Source: an uncultured Clostridia bacterium (GTDB taxonomy: Bacteria > Bacillota > Clostridia > TANB77 > CAG-508). Taken from it: a DNA stretch of 13,830 nt. Shown here in pieces: positions 1 through 6,740 of this stretch. The translations under genes and the position numbers were made by a program. Below the pieces are notes generated by a model. The model was not told where the DNA came from, ran no database searches, and saw only the letters and a program-made list of their open reading frames with translations. The stretch covers positions 1 through 13,830 of the forward strand of contig CANQZP010000034.1 of the NCBI GenBank assembly GCA_947628395.1, written 5' to 3'. Each line of letters opens with the position of its first letter. The stretch's first letter is position 1.

Positions 1-174
1 TACAGATATTTTTGTATTTCGCATTTTCTTCGAAGAACGGGCGATTGATAATCGCCCCTACGAAATACTTTTTTAATATGAAAGTTGCGACAGCAAAGCT
101 ATAAAAAAATCAATTATTTTACTTGCTTTTTGGGTGGAATATTTCCTTAACTTAAATACACATTGCCGTCCACT
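1..174 (+). repeat. MITE-like nested repeat, copy 1 (cut by window edge)
   Basis: This is the right-hand part of the same element that is complete at 6413-6698. Positions 1-68 are identical base for base to 6530-6597, and the similarity continues with small differences through the inner terminal repeat (about 97-118) to the outer terminal repeat, ending near 174. The left part lies outside the window. It contains a 55-bp insert at 14-68, bounded by the inverted 8-mers gtatttcg and cgaaatac, with an internal hairpin gggcgatt/aatcgccc. No coding potential was seen. Confidence 0.85.
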
Positions 175-197
175 CTGTATGAAAAAAAAATCTATCC

Positions 198-247
198 TTT
201 CGCGTATTCTTCGAAGGTGGGCAATTAATAATCGCCCCTACCAAATA
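198..247 (+). repeat. Stand-alone diverged copy of the 55-bp inner insert
   Basis: This stretch resembles the insert at 14-68 and 6543-6597: it shares the ttcttcgaag core and the segment aataatcgcccctacc, with several substitutions (gggcaatt in place of gggcgatt). It is not surrounded by the larger element, which suggests that the small sequence exists or moves on its own. It lies just upstream of the polymerase promoter. Confidence 0.65.
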
Positions 248-282
248 ATATAATAATATATAAAATAAAAATAATTAAATTA

Positions 283-311
283 TTGACATGTAAAAACAAA
301 TGTTTTATAAT
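283..311 (+). promoter_or_regulatory. Sigma-A promoter of the Y-family polymerase with a LexA-like site
   Basis: A perfect -35 TTGACA (283-288) and a perfect -10 TATAAT (306-311) are separated by 17 bp. The spacer contains AAAC-AAAT-GTTT (294-305), the centre of a longer imperfect palindrome with arms aaaaca/tgtttt. This is one base off the GAAC-N4-GTTT type of LexA box reported in clostridia, as I recall it, and its position would block polymerase. The expected transcription start is near 318, about 10 bases before the ATG, so the ribosome site would sit at the very 5' end. The promoter call is strong; the LexA reading is inference. Confidence 0.75.
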
Positions 312-327
312 ATTTGCAGGTGATAAT

Positions 328-1509
328 ATGGAAAAACAAATATTACACATAGATGTAAATAATGCGTTTTTATCATGGACAGCAGTCGAAAGACTAAAAA
401 GAGGAGAAAAAATAGATATTAGAAACATACCGTCAATAGTAGGTGGAGATGAATCTAAAAGAAGAGGAATAGTTGTAGCCAAAAGTAATATTGCAAAACA
501 ATTTGGAATAAAAACAGCAGAGCCAATCTATCAGGCTAGAAAAAAATGCCCAAGTTTGCAAGTATTTGAAGCAGAACACGAAATATATAAAAAATACTCT
601 GATAAGCTATATAATTTATTTCTAGAATATACTGAAAAAGTAGAAAGATTTTCTATAGATGAATGTTTTCTAGATATGACAGGATATATAAAAAAAGACC
701 AAGATATTATGAAAGTAGCAATTCAGATAAAAGAAAGAATAAAAAAAGAGTATGGGTTTACTGTAAATATAGGTATTTCTGATGATAAAATTTTAGCCAA
801 AATGGCATCAGATTTTGAAAAACCTGATAAAATTCATACTTTATTTAAATCAGAAATTGAAGAAAAAATGTGGAATTTACCAATTTCAGAATTATTTATG
901 GTAGGAAAAAAATCTATTCCAAAATTAGAGAAAATGGGGATAAAAACGATAGGTGATTTAGCCAAAACAGATCCATTTGTTTTAACTAAAAAATTTGGAA
1001 AATATGGTGCTTTAATTTGGAACTATGCAAATGGAAAAAGTAATGAAGAAATAAATTATATAATTGAAAAGCCAAAAGGAATTGGCCATAGTATCACTTT
1101 GCCTTATGATATTTCGAACTTAGAAGAATTAGAAGAAGAACTTGTAAAAATAACAGAAAAAGTATGTTATAGATTAAGAAAACAGAATATGTTAGCAAGT
1201 AGTATAAATGTTCATCTCAAAAATAAAGATTTTAAAAGTTATTCACATCAAAGAAAATTACCATATAGAACAGATGAGACAAAAGTAATTATTGAAAATG
1301 CAAAAATTTTATTAAAAGAATTATATACAGGAGATGAAATAAGGTTAATTGGTTCAAGAGTAGATGGATTAGTTAATAAAGAAGAAATGCAATTATCATT
1401 ATTTGATAGTAGTGTAAATAAAAAATCAGTTATGTTAGATAAGACGATAGACAGTTTAAAAAATAAATACGGATATAACATAATAAATAAAGGAATAGAG
1501 CTAAAATAA
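328..1509 (+). CDS. dinB: Y-family DNA polymerase IV (DinB type), clostridial subgroup
   Basis: This is an error-prone translesion polymerase of 393 residues. The palm/finger motif HIDVNNAF (residues 7-14) carries the metal-binding Asp9 and the steric-gate Phe14. The second catalytic motif SIDE (109-112) supplies Asp111 and Glu112. A helix-hairpin-helix stretch follows around 180-205 (ELFMVGKKSIPKLEKMGIKT), then the little-finger domain. QLSLF at 355-359 is a beta-clamp binding motif. Length and order match clostridial DinB-like polymerases, whose first motif (DVNNAFLSW) differs from E. coli DinB and recalls UmuC. The start at 328 has aggtg five bases upstream; an upstream in-frame ATG at 283 overlaps the -35 box and is rejected. 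The promoter suggests a single gene under possible SOS control. Confidence 0.93.
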   Translation: MEKQILHIDVNNAFLSWTAVERLKRGEKIDIRNIPSIVGGDESKRRGIVVAKSNIAKQFGIKTAEPIYQARKKCPSLQVFEAEHEIYKKYSDKLYNLFLEYTEKVERFSIDECFLDMTGYIKKDQDIMKVAIQIKERIKKEYGFTVNIGISDDKILAKMASDFEKPDKIHTLFKSEIEEKMWNLPISELFMVGKKSIPKLEKMGIKTIGDLAKTDPFVLTKKFGKYGALIWNYANGKSNEEINYIIEKPKGIGHSITLPYDISNLEELEEELVKITEKVCYRLRKQNMLASSINVHLKNKDFKSYSHQRKLPYRTDETKVIIENAKILLKELYTGDEIRLIGSRVDGLVNKEEMQLSLFDSSVNKKSVMLDKTIDSLKNKYGYNIINKGIELK

Positions 1510-1594
1510 TATATTTAGGATAAGCAATATCACTAAAGATAGGTAAAATTCATATAATATATTAATCCTCAAAAGTGGGAGGTGGATATATATT

Positions 1595-1843
1595 ATGGAG
1601 CCAGAAGTAACAATTTGTTGTGGAAGAAAAGATAAAAAATGCTTTTGTTTATATATAATACTTGTAATATTTATAGTATTACTTGCCTTAGTATTGGGTA
1701 TTATATTGGGAGCTGCTACTGGTTTAGTTGCTGCAATAGGTATTGTGTATTTTTATGCACTATTGACAATACTTGCTATTTTAACTATTATATCAATTAT
1801 TTTTATTGCTTGTGCATGTAGTAAGGGTAAAAAGTGTTGTTAG
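1595..1843 (+). CDS. Small Cys-rich two-helix membrane protein, function unknown
   Basis: I do not recognise this 82-residue protein. It has two hydrophobic helices (about 19-42 and 45-73) joined by a Gly/Ala-rich turn, and short polar ends. All eight cysteines lie in these ends in a mirror-image pattern: CC-x6-C-x-C at the N-terminus (Cys8, 9, 16, 18) and C-x-C-x5-CC at the C-terminus (Cys73, 75, 81, 82). With two helices, both ends should face the same side, so a shared metal or Fe-S site or a disulfide cluster is possible; this is inference. A strong ribosome site (ggaggtgg, 1578-1585) and low-complexity-free sequence support a real gene. It is followed by a strong hairpin and appears to be transcribed alone. 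Confidence 0.75.
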   Translation: MEPEVTICCGRKDKKCFCLYIILVIFIVLLALVLGIILGAATGLVAAIGIVYFYALLTILAILTIISIIFIACACSKGKKCC

Positions 1844-1850
1844 ATTTTGG

Positions 1851-1881
1851 TTAAGGGTATGACTATATGTCATGCCCTTAA
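1851..1881 (+). terminator. Strong 3' hairpin after the small membrane protein, no U-tract
   Basis: A 13-bp stem (1851-1863 with 1869-1881, one G-T pair) closes a 5-base loop eight bases after the stop codon. The bases after it are aaaagaatta rather than a T-run, so it is not a classical intrinsic terminator. It could act as an mRNA 3'-end stabiliser or a weak terminator. Confidence 0.45.
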
Positions 1882-1889
1882 AAAGAATT

Positions 1890-2030
1890 AGTCAAATAAT
1901 TGATTTTTAATAGCCTTGCTGTCGCAAATTCCAAATTAAAGTTTTTATCTGTAATTTGCTCCATATCGCACTCGACCTAGCGGTCTCGTTTGGTCGCTTA
2001 CGCGGCTATTTAAAAATCAATTATTTGACT
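1890..2030 (-). repeat. MITE-like repeat, short form without the 55-bp insert
   Basis: The element is 141 bp with terminal inverted repeats of about 26 bp (1890-1915 and 2004-2030). Read on the minus strand it matches the core of 6458-6645: the aattgattttta terminus, agcgaccaaacgag, gagtgcgat, ttacagat and ttgcgacagcaa blocks are in the same order. It lacks the 55-bp hairpin insert and the outer arms. It fills most of the gap between the small membrane protein and glmU, ending 20 bases before the glmU -35 box. Confidence 0.8.
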
Positions 2031-2049
2031 TATAAATTTTTTAAAAAAT

Positions 2050-2078
2050 TTGCAAAATTATTATTAGTATGATAAAAT
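2050..2078 (+). promoter_or_regulatory. Probable glmU promoter
   Basis: A -35-like TTGCAA (2050-2055, four of six consensus bases) lies 17 bp from a -10-like TAAAAT (2073-2078, five of six). The start of transcription would be near 2085, giving a leader of about 30 bases that contains the ribosome site agggtgag. Confidence 0.5.
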
Positions 2079-2116
2079 AAGTGAGAAATTTCTGAAAATA
2101 AGGGTGAGAGAAAAAA

Positions 2117-3376
2117 ATGGAAAATATTATAACTGTTGTAATGGCTGCTGGAAAAGGCACTAGAATGAAATCAAATAAATCAAAATTAGTACATAAAATC
2201 TATGAAAAAGAATTAGTTACAAGAGTAATAGATTTAGCAGAAAGTATTGGTTCTGATGAAATTATAGCTGTAGTTGGACATCAAAGAGAGCAAGTCCAGG
2301 CTGTTATAGGAAATAGAGCAAAATATGCTATTCAAGAAGAATTACTAGGTACAGGTCATGCTTTAATGCAGGCTGCTCCATATTTAGAAGGAAAAAAAGG
2401 AAAAGTAGTAATTCTTTATGGAGATGTACCACTAATTAGAAAAGAAACTTTAGAAAAGTTAATAAACAAAAGTATAAAACAAAAAGAGTGTGCTACTCTT
2501 TTAACTGCAATTTATGAAAATCCTACAGGATATGGAAGAATTTTAAGAGATACAGTAGGAAGAATAATAGGGATTGTAGAAGAAAAAGATGCTTCAGAAG
2601 AAGAAAGAAAAATTAAAGAAATAAATTCAGGAATTTATTGTTTTGATATAGAAGAATTATTAAAAGCAATCAAAGAAATAAAACCAAACAATGCACAGGG
2701 AGAATATTATTTAACAGATGTTATAAAAATAATGAATGAAAATGATCTTAAAACAGGTGCAATGATAGTAGAAGATAATACTGAAATTCTTGGAGTAAAT
2801 GATAAAGTTCAATTAGAATTATTAACTAGAGTTCTTAGAATGAGAATAAATACAACTCATATGAAATCTGGAGTTACAATAGAAGACTCAGATTCTACTT
2901 ATATTCATGATGATGTTATAATTGGAAAAGATACAATTATACATCCAAATACTACAATAAAATCTGGAGTAGTAATAGGTGATAATTGTGAAATTGGACC
3001 TAATGCGTATATTAGAGAAGGCTGTAAATTAGATAATAATGTAAAAATTGGAAGCTTTGTAGAAATAAAAAAGACAATTGTCGGTGAAGGTTCTAAAGTT
3101 CCTCATTTATCATATATGGGTGATTGTGAAATTGGAAAACATGTTAATATAGGTTGTGGAACTATAACTTGTAATTATGATGGGCAAAATAAAAACAAAA
3201 CAATAATAGGAGATAATTGTTTTATAGGTTCTAATACAAATTTAATAGCACCAGTAAAAATAGGAGATAATGCTTTTATTGCAGCAGGTTCTACAATAAC
3301 TGAAGATGTTCCAAAAGATAGTTTAGCAATAGCAAGAGAAAGACAAACAAATAAAGAAGGATGGAATAAAAAATAA
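2117..3376 (+). CDS. glmU: Bifunctional GlmU: GlcNAc-1-P uridyltransferase / GlcN-1-P acetyltransferase, short form
   Basis: GlmU makes UDP-GlcNAc for peptidoglycan by acetylating glucosamine-1-phosphate and then adding UMP. The uridyltransferase domain shows MAAGKGTRM (9-17), Lys23, the LGTGHA loop (77-82), YGDVPL with Asp103, EINSG with Asn170, NAQGEYYLTD (192-201) and GVND with Asn228. A left-handed beta-helix of hexapeptide repeats follows. The acetyltransferase residues Arg300, Lys318, His330, Tyr333, Asn344, Asn353 and Lys359 line up with E. coli Arg333, Lys351, His363, Tyr366, Asn377, Asn386 and Lys392 at a constant offset of 33. The protein is 419 residues against about 456 usual; the missing ~34 residues fall between Asn228 and Arg300. 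The start has agggtgag upstream. A bidirectional terminator follows directly. No prs gene is adjacent. Confidence 0.96.
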   Translation: MENIITVVMAAGKGTRMKSNKSKLVHKIYEKELVTRVIDLAESIGSDEIIAVVGHQREQVQAVIGNRAKYAIQEELLGTGHALMQAAPYLEGKKGKVVILYGDVPLIRKETLEKLINKSIKQKECATLLTAIYENPTGYGRILRDTVGRIIGIVEEKDASEEERKIKEINSGIYCFDIEELLKAIKEIKPNNAQGEYYLTDVIKIMNENDLKTGAMIVEDNTEILGVNDKVQLELLTRVLRMRINTTHMKSGVTIEDSDSTYIHDDVIIGKDTIIHPNTTIKSGVVIGDNCEIGPNAYIREGCKLDNNVKIGSFVEIKKTIVGEGSKVPHLSYMGDCEIGKHVNIGCGTITCNYDGQNKNKTIIGDNCFIGSNTNLIAPVKIGDNAFIAAGSTITEDVPKDSLAIARERQTNKEGWNKK

Positions 3377-3389
3377 ATAATATAATACC

Positions 3390-3420
3390 AAAAAAGACGA
3401 GAAAAAATCTCGTCTTTTTT
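3390..3420 (+). terminator. Bidirectional intrinsic terminator between glmU and the minus-strand membrane gene
   Basis: The arms aaaaaagacgaga (3390-3402) and tctcgtctttttt (3408-3420) form a perfect 13-bp stem with a five-A loop. A T-run ends the plus strand, and the leading A-run gives a T-run on the minus strand, so it can stop both glmU and the convergent gene. Confidence 0.9.
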
Positions 3421-3437
3421 AGTTATCCTAAGCCAAA

Positions 3438-3809
3438 CTACATACCTTGTTCACCTGGTAGAATGTAATCAATAATTCCATAGATTAAAGCTCCTATAAT
3501 AGCAGCCATCCATGATATTGAATATCCAGCAACAAAGAATTGTGTTACATATAGTATTACTACTGCTAGGACAAATCCAACAAAACCTTTACCAAATGCT
3601 ATTGCATGTAAACCTGTGAATTTTACAATTAGGTAGTCAAGAGCAGTTAAAACTACTGCGGCTACGGCTAAAGACCATATATTATTTATAGAGAATCCTG
3701 GTGTAAAGAAAGCTGTAACTGCTAATATAATAGCTGCAGCTATAAATCTTCCTATTATTTGTCCCCAAGTTCCCATGGAAGCATTTTGGACATTATCATT
3801 ATCATTCAT
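3438..3809 (-). CDS. YvlD-like four-helix membrane protein (phage_holin_4_2 family)
   Basis: This is a 123-residue integral membrane protein with four hydrophobic helices (about 18-37, 44-63, 74-93 and 98-117). The order FFTPGFSINNIWSLAVAAVV, then LDYLIVKFTG and a closing IDYILPG, matches the family labelled 'phage holin family protein' or YvlD. The holin name comes from a family label; members are widespread chromosomal proteins of unclear function, linked in Bacillus to envelope stress genes. It is not evidence of a prophage here, since no phage gene is near. The start is set by a perfect AGGAGG (3819-3824) nine bases upstream. It is a single gene, divergent from the DUF421 gene and convergent with glmU. 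Confidence 0.85.
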   Translation of the reverse strand: MNDNDNVQNASMGTWGQIIGRFIAAAIILAVTAFFTPGFSINNIWSLAVAAVVLTALDYLIVKFTGLHAIAFGKGFVGFVLAVVILYVTQFFVAGYSISWMAAIIGALIYGIIDYILPGEQGM

Positions 3810-3909
3810 GATTAAAAACCTCCTATCTATTAAAAGTACATTTTAAGAGTCTTTTTTTGCAGGTTTATATATATAGTATAAACTTGTAAAAATTTTTTAT
3901 TCAAGAAAT

Positions 3910-3956
3910 TTTTTAAGTATATTATTAAACATTTTTGCAAAAAATATACTTAAAAA
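3910..3956. promoter_or_regulatory. Inverted repeat in the divergent intergenic region
   Basis: Perfect 14-bp arms (tttttaagtatatt at 3910-3923 and aatatacttaaaaa at 3943-3956) flank a 19-base centre that itself contains the palindrome tttttgcaaaaa. It ends 21 bases before the DUF421 start codon and overlaps the best -10-like hexamer there (TATACT, 3945-3950). It could be an operator or an mRNA leader hairpin, but the very high AT content makes chance palindromes more likely. Confidence 0.35.
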
Positions 3957-3977
3957 TAAGATAAAAAGGAAAGAAAA

Positions 3978-4661
3978 ATGTTAGTTATTTTAGTTAGAAC
4001 TATAGTTTTGTATGTTATAGTTTTGTTAGTTATGAGATGTATGGGAAAAAGAGAAATTGGACAGCTTCAACCATTTGAACTTGCTATTTCAATTATGATT
4101 GCTGATTTAGCAGCTACTCCAATGGCAGATACAGGAATTCCAATAACAAATGGAATAATTCCTATACTTGGATTACTCTTAATGCATTTGAGCATATCTT
4201 TTATGAATATAAAAAGTGTAAAGGCAAGAGAACTTTTATGTGGAAAGCCTTCTATACTAATATATAGAGGAAAAATAGATGAAAAACAGCTTATTAAAGA
4301 AAGATTTACGATAAATGAACTTCAAGAAAGATTAAGAGACAAAGATGTTGTAAATATTGGTGATGTTGAGTATGCAATTTTAGAGACAAGTGGACAAGTA
4401 AACATTATATTAAAACCTGAAAAGCAAAATGTAACAATAGAAGATATGAATTTGCAAACTAGTTATAAAGGAATAACTTATGATCTAGTTGTTGATGGAA
4501 AAATTATGTATGAAAATTTGAAGAAGCTTAATAAAGATTATAAATGGCTAAAAAATCAAATAAATAAATTTGGATTCGAACCAGAAGAGGCTTTAATTGC
4601 TACAATAGATGCTAATGATGAGATTTTTTGTCAAAAGAAAATGAAGGGAAAGCAAAAATGA
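3978..4661 (+). CDS. DUF421 family membrane protein (YetF/YcaP-like)
   Basis: The protein has 227 residues. Three hydrophobic N-terminal helices (about 2-20, 36-50 and 57-77) surround the family hallmark MGKREIGQLQPFEL (22-35). A soluble, presumably cytoplasmic DUF421 domain follows, with GKPSILIYRGKI (89-100), the INELQERLRDK segment (112-122) and the VEYAILE...GQVNIILKP strand pair (130-147). The biochemical role of this family is not established; homologues in spore-formers include Bacillus YetF and relatives. Its stop codon overlaps the next start (ATGA, 4658-4661), so the two genes are translationally coupled, a pairing seen often in Firmicutes. The ribosome site is a modest ggaaag. Confidence 0.9.
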   Translation: MLVILVRTIVLYVIVLLVMRCMGKREIGQLQPFELAISIMIADLAATPMADTGIPITNGIIPILGLLLMHLSISFMNIKSVKARELLCGKPSILIYRGKIDEKQLIKERFTINELQERLRDKDVVNIGDVEYAILETSGQVNIILKPEKQNVTIEDMNLQTSYKGITYDLVVDGKIMYENLKKLNKDYKWLKNQINKFGFEPEEALIATIDANDEIFCQKKMKGKQK

Positions 4662-5041
4662 AAAAGGAAATTATTTTAAGTATAGTGATATTATTAGCAA
4701 TTATTATTGGAGATTTAATAATTACTAATAATATTCATAGTAAGATAGATGGTATATCAGAGCGATTAGATAAATTGAGTGAGAAGGTAGAAGAAGAGAA
4801 TAAGGAAGAATTAGAAAATGATTTTGAAGAGATAGAAAATGATTGGACAAAAATAGATGAGAATTTTTCATATTATGTGGAACATAATGAATTAGAGAAG
4901 GTTTGGACAGAGATGAAGAGTTTAAAGAGTTATATAAGTTCTGAAGAATGGGCAGAGAGTAAAAATGAAATTGCAAAATTAGATTTTATTTTAGAGCATA
5001 TAAAAAATAAGATGGATTTAAAATTGAAAAATGTATTTTAA
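4658..5041 (+). CDS. DUF4363 family protein, partner of DUF421
   Basis: This 127-residue protein has one N-terminal membrane helix (about 3-23) followed by a highly charged, mostly helical domain with heptad-like spacing (28-60, rich in Glu, Lys and Leu) and a C-terminal helical hairpin. Position and pattern fit DUF4363, which commonly sits directly after DUF421 genes in Clostridia and Bacilli; I assign it on pattern and context rather than on a unique motif. The start at 4658 is preferred over an in-frame ATG at 4628 because aaggg (4644-4648) sits nine bases upstream and the ATGA overlap couples it to the previous gene. The protein is probably anchored in the membrane with its charged domain outside. 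Confidence 0.78.
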   Translation: MKKEIILSIVILLAIIIGDLIITNNIHSKIDGISERLDKLSEKVEEENKEELENDFEEIENDWTKIDENFSYYVEHNELEKVWTEMKSLKSYISSEEWAESKNEIAKLDFILEHIKNKMDLKLKNVF

Positions 5042-5043
5042 GT

Positions 5044-5100
5044 CTATTATAAAAGCAGTATCATAATTGATTTTATAAATAGCTTTGCTGTCGCAAATTG
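5044..5100 (-). repeat. Truncated copy of the MITE-like repeat
   Basis: The stretch aaagcagtat...aattgatttt and tagctttgctgtcgcaa matches one end of the element at 6413-6698, read from its right terminus inwards on the minus strand. The similarity stops at about 5100, where an unrelated palindrome begins, so only one end remains. Confidence 0.7.
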
Positions 5101-5102
5101 AG

Positions 5103-5185
5103 TTTTTTCAGACAAAGGGGACGGAGTTTTTGTCTAAGCATTGAAAATTCTTAGACAAATAACTCCGTCCCCATGTCTGAAAAAA
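5103..5185. repeat. REP/BIME-like long palindrome with a ggggacggag core
   Basis: Outer arms 5103-5128 and 5161-5185 pair over about 24 bp (ttttttcagaca plus ggggacggagtt), interrupted by an aa/t internal bulge. Inner arms tgtctaag (5131-5138) and cttagaca (5150-5157) close an 11-base loop. The GGGGACGG core is far richer in G+C than the surroundings and recalls the palindromes associated with REP-type Y1 transposases in many Firmicutes. No such transposase is in the window. The element could also fold in RNA upstream of the desulfurase gene. Confidence 0.8.
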
Positions 5186-5198
5186 TTTTAAGTAAACA

Positions 5199-5226
5199 TC
5201 TACATAAAAAATTCATATTATATTAT
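5199..5226 (+). promoter_or_regulatory. Possible promoter of the cysteine desulfurase gene
   Basis: TCTACA (5199-5204, four of six -35 bases) is 16 bp from TATTAT (5221-5226, five of six -10 bases). It lies just after the palindrome and gives a leader of about 30 bases with aaaggatg as the ribosome site. Confidence 0.4.
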
Positions 5227-5260
5227 ATGAGAAAAAAGAAAAATAAAAGGATGATTATTT

Positions 5261-6403
5261 ATGGATAAAATTATATATTTAGACCATGCAGCGACTACAC
5301 CAGTAGACGAGCAAGTTTTGAAAGAAATGATACCATATTTTACTACTAATTTTGGAAATCCATCCTCTGTTTATAGTATAGGTAAAGGAAATAGAAAGAA
5401 AATAGATAAAGCTAAAAAACAAATTGCAGATTCAATTGGATGTTTACCAGAAGAAATATATATTACAAGTTGTGGAAGTGAAAGTGATAATTTAGCAATT
5501 AAAGGAATTGCTAAAGCAAACAAATCTAAAGGAAGACATATAATAACAAGTAAAATTGAGCATCCAGCTGTTTTGGAGACTTGCAAGAAACTAGAAGCAG
5601 AAGGCTTTGATGTAACATATATCAATGTAGATGAAAAAGGAATTATAAAATTAGACGAGCTAAAAAGAAGTATAAGAAGAGACACTATTTTAATTAGTAT
5701 TATGTATGCGAATAATGAAATTGGTACAATTCAGCCAATAGAAGAAATTGGTCAAATAGCAAGAAAAAATAATATATATTTTCATACAGATTGTGTTCAA
5801 GCTGTAGGGAATATAAAAATAAATGCAAAGAAACAAAATATAGATAGTATTTCAATTTCAGCACATAAATTTTATGGACCTAAAGGAACAGGAGCTCTTT
5901 TTATAAGAAGCGGTATACCATTTATGCGTGAGCTTGATGGTGGCCATCAAGAAAAAAATAAAAGAGCTGGAACAGAGAATGTTGCTGGAATAATAGGAAT
6001 GGGGAAGGCAATAGAAATTGCTGATGAAAATTTAGAAGAATATAATAAAAGATTAAAGTTTTTGAGGGACTTATATGTAAAAAGTGTTATAGATAAAATT
6101 CAGTATATTCATATAAATGGTGATATGAAAAATAGGCTTCCTGGTAATAGTAATATTTCTTTTTTAGGTATTAGAGGTGCTACTTTGGTTGAAGAATTAG
6201 ATAAAAGAGGAATATGTGCTTCTTCTGGTTCAGCTTGTAGTGCAGGGATTATTCAGCCATCTAATGTAATTCTTGCAACTGGCTGTAAAAGGAATATTGC
6301 TGAGAGTTCTCTTAGGATAACTTTTGGTAGGGAAAATACAGTAGAAGATGTAAGGTATTTAGTGGATTGTATATCTGATATAGTAGATAAATATAGAAAT
6401 TAA
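5261..6403 (+). CDS. Cysteine desulfurase, NifS/IscS family
   Basis: This PLP enzyme takes sulfur from cysteine as an enzyme-bound persulfide and passes it to Fe-S or tRNA thiolation acceptors. In 380 residues I see LDHAATTPV near the N-terminus (7-15), His101 in the EHPAV motif, NNEIGTIQPI (151-160), HTDCVQ with Asp177 and Gln180 (PLP contacts), the PLP lysine Lys203 in SISAHKFYGPKG, the RAGTEN motif (235-240), and the persulfide loop SSGSACS with Cys326. The loop is the long, mobile type of group I (IscS/NifS). No iscU, mnmA or thiI gene is beside it in the window, so its acceptor is not shown by context and I do not choose between nifS and iscS. The start has aaaggatg upstream. Confidence 0.94.
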   Translation: MDKIIYLDHAATTPVDEQVLKEMIPYFTTNFGNPSSVYSIGKGNRKKIDKAKKQIADSIGCLPEEIYITSCGSESDNLAIKGIAKANKSKGRHIITSKIEHPAVLETCKKLEAEGFDVTYINVDEKGIIKLDELKRSIRRDTILISIMYANNEIGTIQPIEEIGQIARKNNIYFHTDCVQAVGNIKINAKKQNIDSISISAHKFYGPKGTGALFIRSGIPFMRELDGGHQEKNKRAGTENVAGIIGMGKAIEIADENLEEYNKRLKFLRDLYVKSVIDKIQYIHINGDMKNRLPGNSNISFLGIRGATLVEELDKRGICASSGSACSAGIIQPSNVILATGCKRNIAESSLRITFGRENTVEDVRYLVDCISDIVDKYRN

Positions 6404-6412
6404 ATGCAAATA

Positions 6413-6698
6413 ATGGAACGGAAATGTATATTTAAATTTCATATATTAAAGCAGTATAATAATTGATTTTTAAATAGCTGCGCAGCGACCAAACGAGGCT
6501 TTTAAAAGCCGAGTGCGATTGAAGCAACTTACAGATATTTTTGTATTTCGCATTTTCTTCGAAGAACGGGCGATTGATAATCGCCCCTACGAAATACATT
6601 TTAATCTGAAAGTTGCGACAGCAAAGCTATAAAAAATCAATTATTATACAGCTTTTTAGAATATGGTTTCTTAATTTAAATATACATTTCCGTTCCAT
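6413..6698 (+). repeat. Complete nested MITE-like element, 286 bp
   Basis: This is the only complete copy. Perfect 26-bp outer inverted repeats (6413-6438 and 6673-6698, starting atggaacggaaatg) bound the element. Inside, a second pair starting aataattgatttt bounds a 188-bp core (6458-6645). Inside that, a 55-bp insert (6543-6597) has its own 8-bp inverted ends (gtatttcg/cgaaatac) and the hairpin gggcgatt/aatcgccc. It contains no open frame of useful length and no transposase. Relatives lie at 1-174, 198-247, 1890-2030 and 5044-5100, all in gaps between genes. Together with the next terminator it fills the 335-bp gap after the desulfurase gene. Confidence 0.85.
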
Positions 6699-6704
6699 CT
6701 CTGC

Positions 6705-6740
6705 AAAAAAATGGACGATTTTTAATCGTCCATTTTTTTT
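6705..6740 (-). terminator. Bidirectional intrinsic terminator abutting the SPFH stop codon
   Basis: The arms aaaaaaatggacgatt (6705-6720) and aatcgtccattttttt (6724-6739) form a perfect 16-bp stem with a three-base loop. T-runs follow on both strands. The stem begins inside the stop codon (6739-6741) of the minus-strand SPFH gene. Confidence 0.9.

Noticed and set aside
1..250. CRISPR-like array
   Set aside because: The repeated pieces are nested inverted-repeat elements at irregular distances, without regular repeats and spacers.
283..327. In-frame upstream ATG giving 15 extra residues to the Y polymerase
   Set aside because: The codon overlaps the -35 box, has no ribosome site, and lies upstream of the expected transcription start; the added residues are not part of the family's N-terminus.
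1248..1481. Antisense open frames inside the polymerase, desulfurase, mltG and other genes
   Set aside because: They lack ribosome sites and recognisable motifs and are low-complexity mirror frames of well supported genes.
3438..3809. Prophage holin
   Set aside because: The family label includes 'holin', but members are common chromosomal proteins and no endolysin, integrase or structural phage gene is nearby.
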